Assembly: GCF_019578655.1 (NCBI RefSeq)
Contig: NC_063256.1
Span: forward strand, 4,340,001-4,404,000
From: Ricinus communis
Taxonomy: Eukaryota > Streptophyta > Magnoliopsida > Malpighiales > Euphorbiaceae
DNA: 64,000 nt
Direction: 5' to 3'
Made by a program: the position numbers and the translations under genes. Every line of letters begins with the position of its first letter. Position 1 is the first letter of the stretch. Of this stretch, positions 13,406 to 27,990 are shown piece after piece. The notes beneath the pieces were generated by a model, which did not search any database, was not told where the DNA came from, and worked only from the letters and a program-made list of their open reading frames with translations.

Positions 13406-13497
13406 TGTGTGTATTATGTTTATAAAATGTTTACCCTATGTCCACTACATAATCTTTTAGTATTATCATCATTATTATTTAATTGGTTTGTTTAGAC

Positions 13498-13500
<3 letters not shown>

Positions 13501-13537
<37 letters not shown>
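13501..13537. repeat. (GA)n microsatellite
   Basis: About eighteen GA dinucleotides, then an imperfect GTGAGA continuation to about 13556. It lies in the promoter of the F-box gene and could be polymorphic. Confidence 0.95.
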
Positions 13538-13540
<3 letters not shown>

Positions 13541-13640
13541 GAGTGAGAGTGAGAATGAGGAGTGGTGGTGGTGCGGTGGTGCTACGGTGTGGACCTGGTG
13601 GTGGGATATATATGACGGTGGGACCGAATTATACAATCTT

Positions 13641-13796
13641 GAAAACCGGTAACCGGTTTGCTGCAGCGGAGACACGTGTTGACTGGGGGGAGAAAATTCT
13701 TAAAAATAATTTATGAATTAAATTAACAATATTTAGAGAACTGGTAACCGGTAAATGCCGGTTGTGACACGTGTTGACTTAGGGGCGTGTTGACGG
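13641..13796. promoter_or_regulatory. Repeated G-box plus W-box promoter module
   Basis: CACGTGTTGACT occurs twice, at 13673-13684 and 13768-13779. Each copy is preceded by a GGTAACCGGT element (13649-13658 and 13743-13752), and a third GTGTTGAC lies at 13787-13794. CACGTG is the G-box bound by bHLH and bZIP factors, and TTGAC is the core of the W-box bound by WRKY factors. The module lies about 300-430 bases upstream of the predicted start of the minus-strand F-box gene, so it is probably part of that promoter. Confidence 0.6.
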
Positions 13797-14533
13797 AGAA
13801 TGTAAAATTCGTTCACTGTCCTGCCCTTTCTCCTTTTAAGTCCGTCATCGCATGGGGGCGGGCGGAGCTCCGTTATGGCCACGTCTTTTTGTGCGTGTAG
13901 GAAAACGTTCTAAAAGCCCTCTGTACGACGAAGTTTCAACGTGCTTGAAAACCCGTTGATAATTTAGGTCTTCCGTACTCATATTTTTATTAGAAAAAAG
14001 TTACAACTTCAGAGTATGGTCACAAAAAAATATTTTAATTTAATTAATCATTATTTGCAAAAGTAATATGCAAGAAAAGTATATTAATTTAATTAATAAA
14101 GCATATTAAATTTAGGTATTTGTTTCAAAAAAATAAACATAATTCTACAAATTTATTATTATGTTGATTTTAAAAATATCTCAACTTTAACATATTAACA
14201 AATTATTATGTACAACACAAATTTAAAAATATGTTAACAATTCTTTGAAGAACAAATCATTTATGTTAATAATTATATTATCTTAATTTTTAATATAATA
14301 TAGGATTTTCTTAGAGATAAATTTTAATTATGTGAAGGTAAATCTTTGAAGACGAACCTAAAACCTAAATTGTAATGTAGTGTGCAATTTACTTTTATTT
14401 ACAGTTAACTTTTAATAATTTACCGTGGCTGCAGTCGATTTCTCGCGTTCGTTCTTGTGGATCTCAGCTGATATTTGGGTTGTAATGGAATGTGTCGCGG
14501 AAAAAATAAGGACAGATAGGCTCGTTTGCTTTA

Positions 14534-14555
14534 TGATGGCCTGGTGGGGCCATCA
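14534..14555. other. GC-rich hairpin in a GC-richer island
   Basis: Arms TGATGGCC (14534-14541) and GGCCATCA (14548-14555) pair perfectly around a 6-base loop. It lies in a GC-richer patch (about 14420-14590) surrounded by AT-rich DNA and is followed at once by GTAAGTACT, a near-perfect plant 5' splice site. No coding function is recognised. Confidence 0.4.
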
Positions 14556-17500
14556 GGTAAGTACTGGACGATTAAGCATGTTTAAACCTCCAAATTTGAC
14601 TAGTCAAATTGTGTTATTATGCCCTTTATAATCATGATTTTTATTTGGTGTTTTCTTATCCAATTAATTGAGAGATGTGATGATATGTGATACACGTCGA
14701 GTTTGAGATTTTTAAAATGATTATTTTGTGAAAAAATATCTCTAATCAAAATTTAACATATTAAATTATCTACCAAACAACAAACTCAAATAATGATTAG
14801 ATATGGTCAAAAGTGATGTTCAGACTAAACTTAATCACCCATCGGTGTTTTTAATTTTGATAACTCTATTTTTTAGGTTAAAATTATAGAGATTTTAAGA
14901 ATTATTCACACTTAAAATTTGACCAATAATAATATATTATATTTTTTATGTGATTTTAATTTTTTAATTAATAATATTAACGAATTCAATCTTTTCTTTT
15001 ATGACAATATATGAATATAATCATCAAAATTTGCATGATAAGAAATTTAATAATTTTAGGAAGAAGGATTGAATGGATCTCCTAAACGATACAATATAAA
15101 ATAGATATAGGAATATGTATCTATCAAATAAAAAAAAAGATAGTGAAAATAAGTGGATTAGGAAAATAATATTGCTGCTCTAAAAACACGAAAGATGAGA
15201 GGAAGCAATATATGACCTTTTTCTTTTATCATATTATCTTTTTTTAATCAAATTCAACCCTTTTTTTTAAATTATAAATAAATAATAACTCGTTATAAAA
15301 ATAAAAAGATATAAATATAATATCTTCTATTATGTAAACATATTTTTGAATAATCTAATGCTAACTGTGATTTTTTTCTTTTGCTTTTAGTATAAAAATA
15401 GAATTAGAATATCTAAATTATGGAATTCATTCATAATTGACGGCCATTTTTTTCTATATTAAATTAAAATATTAATTAATAATAAAAATTCAAATTTGGG
15501 GAAGAAGTACAAGTTAACTCATTCCTGACAAAAACTTAATTTTTTAAGTTAGGCCAAGATTAAAGTTGCTTAGTTTTTCAAAGTATACAGGAGCCACTAA
15601 TTATTTAAAAATGCAATAGATAGAAAAGAAAACTCAATTTTATTTATAGAAGACAAAGTTTACAAAATACATAAATCTATAATATGAATTATTATGGGTT
15701 TGTTCATTTATTTTATAATATGATTAACATAACTGCAAACATGAAGACACACATTTAAAAGACATTTGGTCACAACATTGTCATATTACAAAAATAAAAT
15801 AACATCGAACAAAATAAATACAGAACAAGGAACTATTCTACATCACGGTTTTGATTCACTACTTTTGTTTTGATCTTCAACGGTTTTAATTTAACAAGTT
15901 GACTATTTGTTTGACCTGTTTTCTTTTAAATATTTTTAAAATTTTTTTAGATTTATTCTTAAACCTAAATAAAACTTATATGTAAATTAAGATTGATCTA
16001 TGGAAGTAATAAATGCAAATCAAGATAATTATTATTTTCTTTTTCTCCTTTTTAAGTATTGAGCTGGGAACTTTTAATCAGAAAAAAGATTTGGAAAAAA
16101 GCAACTTTAATATTTATATATATTTAATAATTCTTATACTTATTAATTAATTTTAATTAATAACAGTTATACTTTTCTATTAATATTTGACTAATGATTT
16201 GAAATTAAAACTTTTTTTCTGTAAACTTTCATTTGAATTCGAAATATTACTATAATATATATTTAATTTTTATTTTTAAAAATTAAATATTTTGAACTTA
16301 AATTATGATTGCATGAACGGAAGTTTTTATTTGGCTATGCTTATTTATATATATAGTATTCGGACTTCATATTGCAAACAAATATAATTTTATACACCAC
16401 CTATAAATTATATGCTCCTCTATTAAATCAAAAAAAAAATACATAACTTTTAATTAGTACTTTAAAGATCGCTTTCTAATAATATAGTCTGAAATTGACT
16501 ATATATATATATATATTATAATTTGGTTATTGCCTAACTGATGTATTGGGATGGACTAGATCATAGTTCACAGTGGAACTCCTATTATTATGATTATCTT
16601 CTTTATAATTTTGAACACAAACATTGGACTAAAGCTGACTTTAATGGAGAACAGGAAGTCACATTATCAAGATCAAAACCCCTTGAGAAAATCTCATAGG
16701 AGAGATTAACCAAATCAAAAACAAAAAATATTATTATTTTTTAATTAGCCTTTTGACCTGGTCTAGTCTTATTATTGTTCCAGCTAAACGGTTCTCAAAA
16801 CGCGGCGCTAGCCTTTTTCGAAATGACAGTTTAATCCACACTGAAAATTTCATACAGTTTGGTCAAAAAGGGTTTATTTGGCAATACACTTACGTAACAA
16901 TTATCAACTATGACCATATTACATATCTTTTGAGGTTTTTGACTCGTCTTCTCATTTTTAACCAAATCATAATCCCAAGTTCCAGTCGTAATTGTTGTTT
17001 TTAATTTGATTAGTTGTGTAAATACTGCAATTTATTTTCAGAGTTTCAAATACTTGTGTGTTATAGGAAAAAAAAAAAAGACTCCAGTTGTAAAAATAAT
17101 TAAAAAAATAGAAAAAAATAAATTATATTTCAATTACTAATCCAACTATACTTCGTAATTTGGCTATTTAAGATGGTAATCGCTATTGCTATTGTTTCAT
17201 TTTTCTATTTTAAATAGAAATAATATAATATTATTAAATATAATGTTAAATATAATTTTTTTGTAATATGTGTGATTATTTTTTATATTTAAAATCTAGA
17301 TTTATATAATTTATTATTTTTATAAATTTTATTAATTATAAGTATTTGTAATAATAATAATTACAACATTGGTCTAATAAATAATTAAATATTTATTAAA
17401 TATATTTTCTTATTAAGTAATTCTTATTTATCATTTAAGAAATAGAATTATTTAAAAACTATCAGATATAATTTATATTTTACTTTTTTTAATCATATTT

Positions 17501-19420
17501 GCTATAACTTTTTTTCTCCTTTTAGATAAATTTTATGTTCATATTTCTGTATAAAGTTAAATAAAAATATTATTTTTAATAAAACAAAAACTCATAATTT
17601 TAAATAATATAAAATTAAAAATTAAATTAAATCAAAATAGCTCTTACTTGATCATATCGGATTCATGTATTTACATTATATAAAAATATTTTTAAAATAT
17701 AAAAGGAAACATGCTTCTCTAAAATATTAAAAAAATTTGAAGTAAATTAAATATATTTTTCAAAGAAGAGCATTGTTGAAATGTAAAATTTCTTCAGATT
17801 TTTATATATTTTATACAGTTTAAAATTCCAATTTTTGTTCGAGAAAAAAGTACTATTGACTTAAAAATTTATAAAACTCCTAAAATATTTTAAATCTCAA
17901 TTTATTAAATTTGTGGGTTGATGAGATTATAATTTAAAAATTATATGTTTACTTTTTAGAACTTTCATTAATTATTGATTATTTTTAAATAAATAAATAT
18001 AAAATTTATTTTATTTTTTAAAACCTTACCTTTATTTAGTTTTTAAGGCCTATTTTTCTAAATATAGTGTAAATCAACAATTGGTTTAAAAGTATTTAAA
18101 ATTCATATTAAGAATAATTATATGATAGAAATGGGCGCACTCATTATTTACCTCTCAGCAGAGAACAAAGAATTCTCATATTGGCAGTCTAATTTCAAGC
18201 CGCCAGTTTCTTTTCTTTTTGTCGGTAAATATGGTTCTGCAGTTTTAAAACAAAGTCAAGGCCTCTTCTTCTTTTTTTTTCTTTTTTTTTTTGCCTTCCC
18301 AGCTTGATTACAATTGACTATTTTATTTTTTATATATAATTTTGTAATGGCTGAGTTCGTAAAATTTTTCAATTTATAATTTGTAGTTGGATTCGGTAAC
18401 TGTTTTCTAAAAATGTGATATTATTTATAGATTTGTGGGGTGAATAATTTTGAGTTAGTAGGCAACCAAAAGAGTGAAAACAGATGCCGACAGACACCAG
18501 TGAAACATATATATTAATTATAGCGTCCATAATGGAAAAGTCTAAATATCATAATTGAGAATCTTGGTACAGTGAAAAAGTTAGATCAAAGCTTTATTTC
18601 TTAATTTTACTTTACTATTTCTTTCTTTTTTTCCTTTTCTCTTTCATTCTCTGACTTGAATGGACAAACCGTATACCAAACGTAAGTGCAAACAATGTTA
18701 AAAGCGGTGGGTTTTGTCATTTTCTGTCCCTCTTTTTATTTCCTTTTTTTTCCAGATATTCTCCTTATATGCCTTATACTTTCTTTGGTTTGAATATTTA
18801 TTCAAAAAATATAAAAATAAGAAAAGAATTAAAAGATCAAATGACAAAAAATAAAAATCTAATCAGCCTAGATTTATTGTGATTAAATATTATATGTTAC
18901 AAATATATAAAAAAATTTAGCTCAGTTTTTCTATTTATCCTTTTATAATGGAAAAACCATACAAAATTAAAGACGGAAAGAAAATATTAAAAATTGACAG
19001 TCAGCTCTTCAGTAGATATGGTTGCAAATCGTCAAGTAGGTAGTGGTCCCACCGACTTTTCTCCAAGTACGTCTCCTCAATATTCACATCATCACACGGC
19101 CCAAAACTAGGTCAAATTAGTATAATCTCGGTATTTTGACCGTCCGAATTTGAAAATTTCGAGCACTAGGATAATTTTGTTTTACACTATATAACCCCCT
19201 CCCCAAAAAAATTGAAAACAAAAAACAAAAAGGGTAATTTTGGGATTTGGTGAGGTATGTTGTTGCGTTTTGCAGTTTGCAATTTTTGGATTGTTGTTTG
19301 CCGTTTTTTGCGTGTCTACTCACATGACGGCGTCGTCGAGGACCGAAATTTCAAAAAGGAAAAGTTAGGACCCACCATCCTGAAATAATAAATAAATAAA
19401 GAGAGAGTGACTCGTGCGGC

Positions 19421-19577
19421 GCACGTGACACATTATATATACGGAGCATCAATTGCTATAAATAAAAAGGCTACACGCATTGCACGTGTCAGCTATAGAT
19501 TTTTGGGTAAGCCCGCGACCATTGAGAGGCAAAAGACAGCGATCTAGATACACGAGCCACGTGTCGGCGAACGTGGG
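19421..19577. promoter_or_regulatory. Cluster of ABRE/G-box elements with TATA boxes
   Basis: CACGTG occurs at 19422-19427, 19483-19488 and 19558-19563, followed by AACGTGGG at 19570-19577. All carry the ACGT core bound by bZIP factors of the ABA response. TATA-like sequences lie at about 19433-19441 and TATAAATA at 19457-19464. No known gene starts next to this cluster, so it is either an orphan or distal promoter, or the promoter of an unrecognised noncoding transcript. Confidence 0.45.
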
Positions 19578-22500
19578 CAACTCTCAGTGGTTAGTAAATG
19601 TTCAAAAAGCAGCAATACTTTTTCTTTATCTTCCTCCAGTTGTTTATAATCTAATTAATCGTCTGTAATTATTTTATCTATAACACACCAGTATTGTCGA
19701 ATAATAATAATTTTTATTTTATACGGCCGCCTCTGTAGCAAGTTGGAAAAATGAAGCAGTACACATGGGAGAATGTCCGTCTGTGCCGGCTTTTGCTTCC
19801 ACAGTAGACTTTAAATTAATGTGAGGATAATGATGATGATGATTCATATGGTTTATATACAAATAATTGAATTTTTAAAAGGTACTGATTTTTTTTTTTT
19901 TAATTTCTTTTGGTGTTGCAGCACCCAATTTCTAAAGTAAAAGGATGAGTTGTCGTAGGGTTGATGATTATTATAAAATTTTATATATATATATATATAA
20001 AAAAAAACAAATTTGTGAAAGGGATTGATACCCCTGGTGGCCAGTGGCCTAAGAATATTGCTAATTATGCTATGCAAATAGAATTGTAGCTTACTAATTT
20101 TGCTACACGTATTTCTTTTAGACTTTGGCCTTTTGGGGCATTTTCTAGATTTGATGAATGGACAGTTCCCATATAGAGATTATAAGAGGTTCCTTTGTTT
20201 GTTTTTTTTTATTTTCCTTCTTCTTTTAATAAAATAACTGCAATGCATTATTATATTTATAGTTTTCCGTGAAGCAGCATTAATTGTATAATTTCTTTCT
20301 GGGATCATATAATATAAAATTAGAGTAAATGTGTTGTGGAATAAATTGGAAATTCTTATGGATAAAAACTTGGAGATGGCATTTCACTGGAAGGAACTAT
20401 TCTTTGTTTCTTCACTGTGAGAATGACTATTGTATATTACCTTTATAGAAACTGTTTTGATGATTATTCTGAATTCAACGGTGGCTGAAAATAAAAGTTT
20501 GTTAATTGATTTACTTATTCTGTCTTTCTAGTTAAAAATCTACTTATTCTTTTTAGTATAAAGTTTATTGTTTGAAACTATAGACAGATAAATTTAAGAG
20601 AGTGATCACACGTATTGGAAAAGAAACCAAAAACAAACAGAAAATATCTTACAAATGAACTAATAAAATGGATTAAAGTAGATCTAGAAATACAGTAAGA
20701 ACCGCAACACTGCCACGTGCAAACATCGTCTACAGAAAGTGTTAAAAAGAAAAATAAGTAATAAAATACATAATGAAGATATTAAAATGTGTACTAACAC
20801 ACACAATAATAAAACAAACTTAAAAACCAAGCAACTCCACTATCTCCAACCCACAAGAACAAAAAGATTCTGGCGTGCACTAACCACTTATAATAATCTC
20901 TCCTCATCGACCGATGCACCTTTCCCCCAATCCCTTTACGCCACGTTTTATTCACTTATATAAAGACGTGTGGTCATGTGAACCATTATTGGACGGTGAG
21001 AAAGGTGTTAAATCACTAATTGCATACTTGCTTAAACACAAAATACAAACCACCTTAACTCAAAACACACCCATCCATTGAATTCTTGTTATTCAACTTC
21101 ATTTATATGTTTACATTTAAGATCGTAAATAACTCAATTTTTTACATTTTTATTTATTATTTATTAAAATTTGATATTTATTATAACTGTTTAGGAACTC
21201 ATTAATTTTTTGATACAATTTATTAAAAAGAGGAGAACTCTCTTTCGATCACTTTTCTGTTGATTTCAATTTTAACATATAATCCCTTATAAAAAATTAC
21301 AGGTGATAGAGTTGTGTGGACATATATAAAGCAGCTTCTTTGGAAAAAGAGAGAGAGAGTGGTAGCAATAGTTCAACACGCAATTAGTTTAGGAGGATGG
21401 AAAATAATTAGTATTGTATATATGGAAATTTTATATCTAAAGTAATGAATAAGTATCATCGGCAGCGACATGTCATAAAAGGGTTCGTTATTTGTCATAG
21501 GCAGCTTTATGCATTTTAGTTATATATGGGTTTTGAAAGGGAGAGACGCAAAGGGGACATTTTTTAGCCAATTATTGAATAAAATGACTTGTTAAAATGT
21601 TGTCTCCTTCCTGCAACTAATAAGGATGATTTTTAATTTTTTCAAATTAAAAGAGTAAATTGCTTTTAGTAGCTTTTTAACTTGATGGGTTTGTGATTGT
21701 TTCTTGTTTTGGAGTGTAAGAGAAGTGAAATTTAGGGTGTGGTTAATTGGAGGGGGCTACCCATGTGACATGTATGGTAGTTTACATGACATAGATTGCA
21801 TGTTAGTTTGGGTTTTATCTGGCGAGGGCCCATTCTAACATCATAAAAAGTTGGTTTCCACTGCACCTAAATCTTAATAAATTTCAGTATTCTCTCTTGC
21901 TTATTCTCGACTATTAACTTTGGTTATTTCTTTATCCCCATCATTTTTTCTTTAATAACAAAAAAATAAGAAAAGAAAGACAGGGTAGATGTTTGATGTT
22001 AAAAATATAAAATCGGACCAGCTGCATATTTGCACATATTCAAGTTTTATCTATTTAGTCACTTTTAAATGATTTTTTAATGTATTTATATATTTATTTA
22101 TAAAATTATTTTAATATATGACTTTTATATATAATTACATACTAATATATTTTTATATAAATCAATTTTAATTTTATATTTTTTGTTTAGTTAATATAAA
22201 AAATATTAAAAGTCAATATAAATTACAACATTTTAAAATTCATATAAATTTTGATATTATTTAGTAGATAATATAATTTTTTCTACTATTAAAATACGTT
22301 TTGATATATGGATTATTTAATACGTTCATAAAATTTAAATATTTGTTAAATATAGTTTAAAAATTAAAATGTTAGAATTATAAAATGACCAAAATTTACA
22401 TATTTAAACATGTATTTTGTCAAAATTGACTATTGATTTATCAACACACATATATATAATAAAATCATACTATTAATTCACACACACAAAAAAAAAAAAA

Positions 22501-25500
22501 AAGGAAAAATTAATAATATTTAAAATTCTCTTTAGTATTTCGGTTAATAAAATAAATACTCGATAATATTATGACTCGGACCACAGCTTTTTGACGCCAT
22601 ATGCGTCATAGATCAATCACAAGAGTTAGTATCAACGTATATTTGGTGACAAAGATATTTGGTATGTGTTTTTCCATATGTTGACTTAAAAAAACAAATA
22701 CATGTACATCACACATCTATATCTATTTAAATTCTTTCCATACATTTTTTACTTGTATTCCCCATATAATATTTACCATATCATTGATTATTAATATATA
22801 AAAATAAAAGATAAAAAATATTCTATTATTATTTATTTAACTTATCACCTATTTAATATGATATCTAATACTTTTATAAAGTCATTTATTAATTTTAAAA
22901 TATAAAAAAATATCAGATGCTCCATCACATAGGTAAAATATAAAATAAAGAAATATAGATGATAGGATTACTCATAAAAATAAGTATTTATAATTCTTCA
23001 TTTAAAAATATAAAAAAATAAATTAAAATAAAAATGTACCTATATCAAGAAAAATAGGATAAATTTTTTATAAAAAATGCTAAAATTAAAATAAATGTAT
23101 GAAATTTAAAATTTCATGTGGAGTTAGAGGTATATAATTATCTTTTAAAGAGACTAATAAATTTCTTAAGACTATAACTAATTCTTATAAATTTTTTTTT
23201 CGGGCGCAGATTACTATAAATTCTTATAATCTAAATAGGAATATTATAGATTATTAAATCCCATGTGATCAAGATACATGTCGCAAAGTTTATTGTATGG
23301 AGATATTATTTTAGTGTTTCAAATTTGAAACTATATGTTATGTATAAACTTTATATGTTAATTCTTAATTATTTTGTTCTTTTGTTTGAAATGCCTCTCA
23401 TTAATTAATTGCTAATATATGACATATTGAGTTTATTAGCATTAAGTCAAATTCCTTTATAACAAGAAAAATACTTTTTAAAGTATACACGACCATATTT
23501 ATTACCGTCTATAATAGAATTATTTTTCATTGCATATATTGTATTTTCAATGAATTAAATTTATGATTTTTATATACTATATGGAAGTGGATAATTTTAA
23601 AATTTATATAACAGTGTCTCTTTTTAACAAAACAACAATGATTGGTTTCAGAGTTAATAAAAAAAATTAGAATTAGAATTATATACTAATTTTTTTTATA
23701 ATGATTAATTTATTTGCACTTTTTCAGTTATTTTATTTTATAACATAGAAGAACTATAAAAATAATTTTCTTACAATTTAATCTTTAGATAGAGCAAAAG
23801 AAATGGAATACTGTTTTATTTGAATTTAAAAAATTATAAATTCATAATATATAATAATGTGCCATATCTGCATAAAATAGTATTCTATATAAATACATGC
23901 TAAATACTATATGCACGTATAGGCTCGGCTGTTTAACATAAAGGCTCAAATCCATTTTCTCTTTTTTGCCCTTTTCCGCGTGAGTAGATTTATACCGAAT
24001 TTGGGTAATACCCATTTTCTTTTTAAACAAAAATCTTTATCATTGGAGAAGGAAATTAGAAAATTGGAGTCTCTAGATTGGGGCAATGAAGTCAACAGTC
24101 AAAAAGCCAAGTGGCAAGGTCAGCAAAAGAGACGTATACTCTTGGTTCTAGAGAGAGAAGAGAGCGACACGTAACCAAAAAAACCACACCGTTATTTCGC
24201 GTTATAAAAACATAGATTAATTAATAATAATAATTTTACATAATTCTTATTAACTGTGTAATAAAGAAAAATATTCGTTGACGGTATAGTTCTAATTAGT
24301 TTACAATTTATTAGAAATATAAACGATGTTTTATTATTAAAAACTATATTTTATTTTTCTTGCATTTTTCATATAATTTATATGCTAAATTCTAAAGTGG
24401 AATATTTTTCTCTTCCTTAACTAAAAAGGAAAAGACGTTAGGCAAATGTCACATTCAAGTCTTTTCTCTTAAAATAATATTTTAATTCTTAATTCTAATT
24501 TTTGAAATATATTATTCTATATAAATTTAGAAACTTTATATCTTCCTCAAATAAAAAGGAGAATAAGAAATCCGTGAACTTCGCCTAACCAAAGCAACCG
24601 ACTTTGATAAGGCATAGGCAGCTCAAGAAAAAATAAATAAATAAATAAGAGGACAAATACCCAAAGTAATACATTATTTTGATGATGACACTCGTGACAA
24701 CGACTTTGGTCCGCTAAGAGAGTTAGTAATATTTAATAATAAACGCGCATCTTTGATTTTTATAACTTCGGCTGTGTTTTTATCTTTAATTGACTCTCGC
24801 TTCTCTAAAACACCAAAGGTTATTTATTATTATTATTATTATTTTCCCTCTCTTCTTCTTTTCTATTAATGATAGGCCTATCGAAGGTCCTATAACTTAT
24901 TAGAATACCACCACTACTAAAATAATTTAAAATAATAGGGATGATGATTAATGGATTTATGTGTAAAGAAACATGGGTCACCTTACACTTCAAACTTGAA
25001 ACTAATTAATTAAAAAATAATTCTTTTATTAATTTCTGCTAATTCTATTATGATATAATTATTCAGATAAAGCTATTAACATAGTTATTTTATGGTTTGA
25101 ATGATTAATGGTAAAGTATGGTTTGAAATTCTTCAACATTTTATTAGATGAATTACAGTGTTTTCAGTAGTTAGTTTTGCAAGTTTTTTTTTTCCTGAAT
25201 TTCAACAACCTTATTGTATAAATATGAAATAGAGATTTTTAATTTTTAATTTATCGTATTATTTTATTTTAAAAAATTATATTACTCGAATTTTAAAAAA
25301 TCATATGTGGATATTTATAATTTAAGACTTTAATATGATATTATTTGACCATAAATATCTCTATATCTCTTTTTGGATAATTTTTATAATATTTTTATAT
25401 TTTAGGGAATTAATCTATTAACATTTAAATAAAAAATTACGTAACTCTTTACTAATTATCACTTAATAACTATCATTTTAGTAGCCTATTTTAGTTTATT

Positions 25501-27419
25501 TTATTATCATATATTTCAATAATAATAATAATAAAAAATAATTACATTGTTGACTCTTTATTTAATTTTTTTTAAAATGATTTTTTTTATATATGTTTGT
25601 TAATACTCACTAAATTCCTTTTTTTTTAATTATGTTTTTAACTTAATTTTTCTATAATTTTTATTGTATTATGATAAATTTAGTTTTTTTTGTATATTTA
25701 AATAAATAAATTATATTTTATTATCTCTCAATTAATGACCATTATTTTAAGGCATTGCCAAACTAAAAACTGTCCTTCTACGTGGCAGTTAAATTTTTAT
25801 TTAGAAGTTTGAGATAAAAAAACTACTTTCTTTTGTTATTCTTCTTCCTTTTCTTCACAAGTTTCAAAATTTAGCGTTGGTTTTTATTAATTTTTACGGT
25901 GGTAGCCACTTCATGTCTTTTTATATTTTTACATTTTATTTTATTTTTTATCTGTGCTGTTTAGATATACTATATATATTTTTTATTATTTTATTTTTGA
26001 GTCAAAATTTCTAAATTTTTCTTTATAAAAATTTTGTTCATCCTCATCATCTCCATGAGATCTTTTCAATATCTATTTTTTTAAAGTAATAGAAAGGTTG
26101 TTGATAATATTTATACAATTGTATCCATTTAAATATTAAAGAGCCTATACCAAGCTAAACGATATTCAACGACTATTAATAATTTTTTCATCAATATACT
26201 TGAAGAACATTGAAGAATTTTTTTACTTTTTAAATAAAATTTTATTTTATGTATTTCTTGAATGTAATTATTGCTTTCATTTTTGTTTTAAGATATATTT
26301 TTAAATTTCTATTAATGAAGATTTATATTTTTTAAAAAAATTAATAACTATTATTTTTATTTATTTAAAAATAGCTTATTATTAAATATTCAAATAATAA
26401 TAAAAAATACTTAAATTGTTAATTGTATATAATTTTTATTTTAAAATTTTTCTTTTATAAGTTGAATGGATTTTTTTATATATTTATTCAATATTTATGA
26501 ATTTCTTTTATATAATATAGACACATATTTATATTCATTCTAAATTATTACTTATATTTAAATTGAGATGATAAATTTGTTGTATTTTCTTTAAAAAGTC
26601 AAACCAAATAATATAGTTCTTACTATTATTGTTATTATTATTATTATTTATAAAATTAAATTACACATACGATTATTTATTTATGCTTACTTATTTAATA
26701 TGTATATAAATTTTAAATTATTTATTTTCTAAATATTTTAATATTTATTAATTATATTTAAATTAATAAAACAAATAATTAGCGAAAAATCTAAATCTCT
26801 ATATATCTAGTATTTTATTTGCATCTAATATTTTAAAATTATATTATATATGTGAAATATTATTAAATTCTCACAATATACATAAATTGATCTTTATAAA
26901 TTATATATAAATTCTTTTATATATGAATATATGTTTGATATATATATATATAGATTTATTATAAATTATATTATTATTTTAAATTTGAAATTGAATTATC
27001 TTATATATTTTTATATTTTATTAGGTTTTTATACTATAATAATTTTAATTTATAATTTCTTAACTTTTATTTTATTATAACCGCTCAAGAAGCAGATCTT
27101 TATCTAATTAATATATAAAGCGTATTTATATGACTTAAAATAAGATAATAATATTTGATGAATGAATAAAAATAAAGTGCTATCGTTTGAGAGAAAATGA
27201 CAATTATTTTCTTCTAAGAAAAAGAAGAGAAGAAGAAAGAATATATTGCATGTTCGTTGCAATTTGTAAAACTATATTCTGTTGATTTTATTAAAAATTC
27301 ACACATCGACACGTGGTGAGATCTTGAACGCAATGGATTAGTTATTGAACTGTGGACCCCGCCATTCATCTTTTGTTGGTATAAGATTTGATGCATCACT
27401 ATCACACATTATAGATAGA

Positions 27420-27990
27420 AATGGTTAGGGGGTACGCCTATGTTTAAAAATATATGAATATGATTAAAATATATTTATATTTGAAATTATCTGAATTTAT
27501 TTAAATGTTATTTTTATTATTTAAATATATTTTAAATTCTAATAGTAATATTATTTAAATTTGATAAAAAATTTATTTAATATGTAATTATTAAATAGAT
27601 AACGAGTATTCTATTTATTAAATATTTATTTATATAAATATTCAGATAATTAAAGAAATATCAATTTATAAATTTGTTTATAAAAATTAAATTATAAAAT
27701 ATATTAATAAAAATTTAATAAAATATAAAATTATAAAATCTAAAAATATAGTTTTAAATAAAATTTTATAATCTTAATTTTTTATTATTTTATATTATAT
27801 ACATAATATATATGTATGTCATTTAAATGGATATTAGGTATCAAATTTGGGTAACATAAACTTTAAGGTCAAATTCGATCCGATCTTTGACATGTATATT
27901 ATAACTTAATCTCAAATTTATTTATAATTATTTATATATGTCCTATTAGGATTTAATCTGGTCGGAAATACTCGTCCAAAATATAGAGAA
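27420..27990. repeat. Degraded dispersed repeat, copy 1
   Basis: Shares the order of several phrases with the copy near 59.69-60.97 kb: an opening containing GATTAAAATATAT, a TTTAAATGGATA box, an AAAATATATTAATAAAAATT box and a closing part with CGATCCGATC/ATCTGGTCGG-like words. This looks like an old noncoding transposon family. No open frame remains and I could not place it in a superfamily. Confidence 0.35.

Noticed and set aside
13073..13460. Open frames on both strands across the F-box gene leader
   Set aside because: They are shadows of the GA/CT and CTT repeats in the leader exon, not genes.
13501..13537. Regular repeats that might suggest a CRISPR-like array
   Set aside because: It is a dinucleotide microsatellite without spacers, in a plant nuclear genome.
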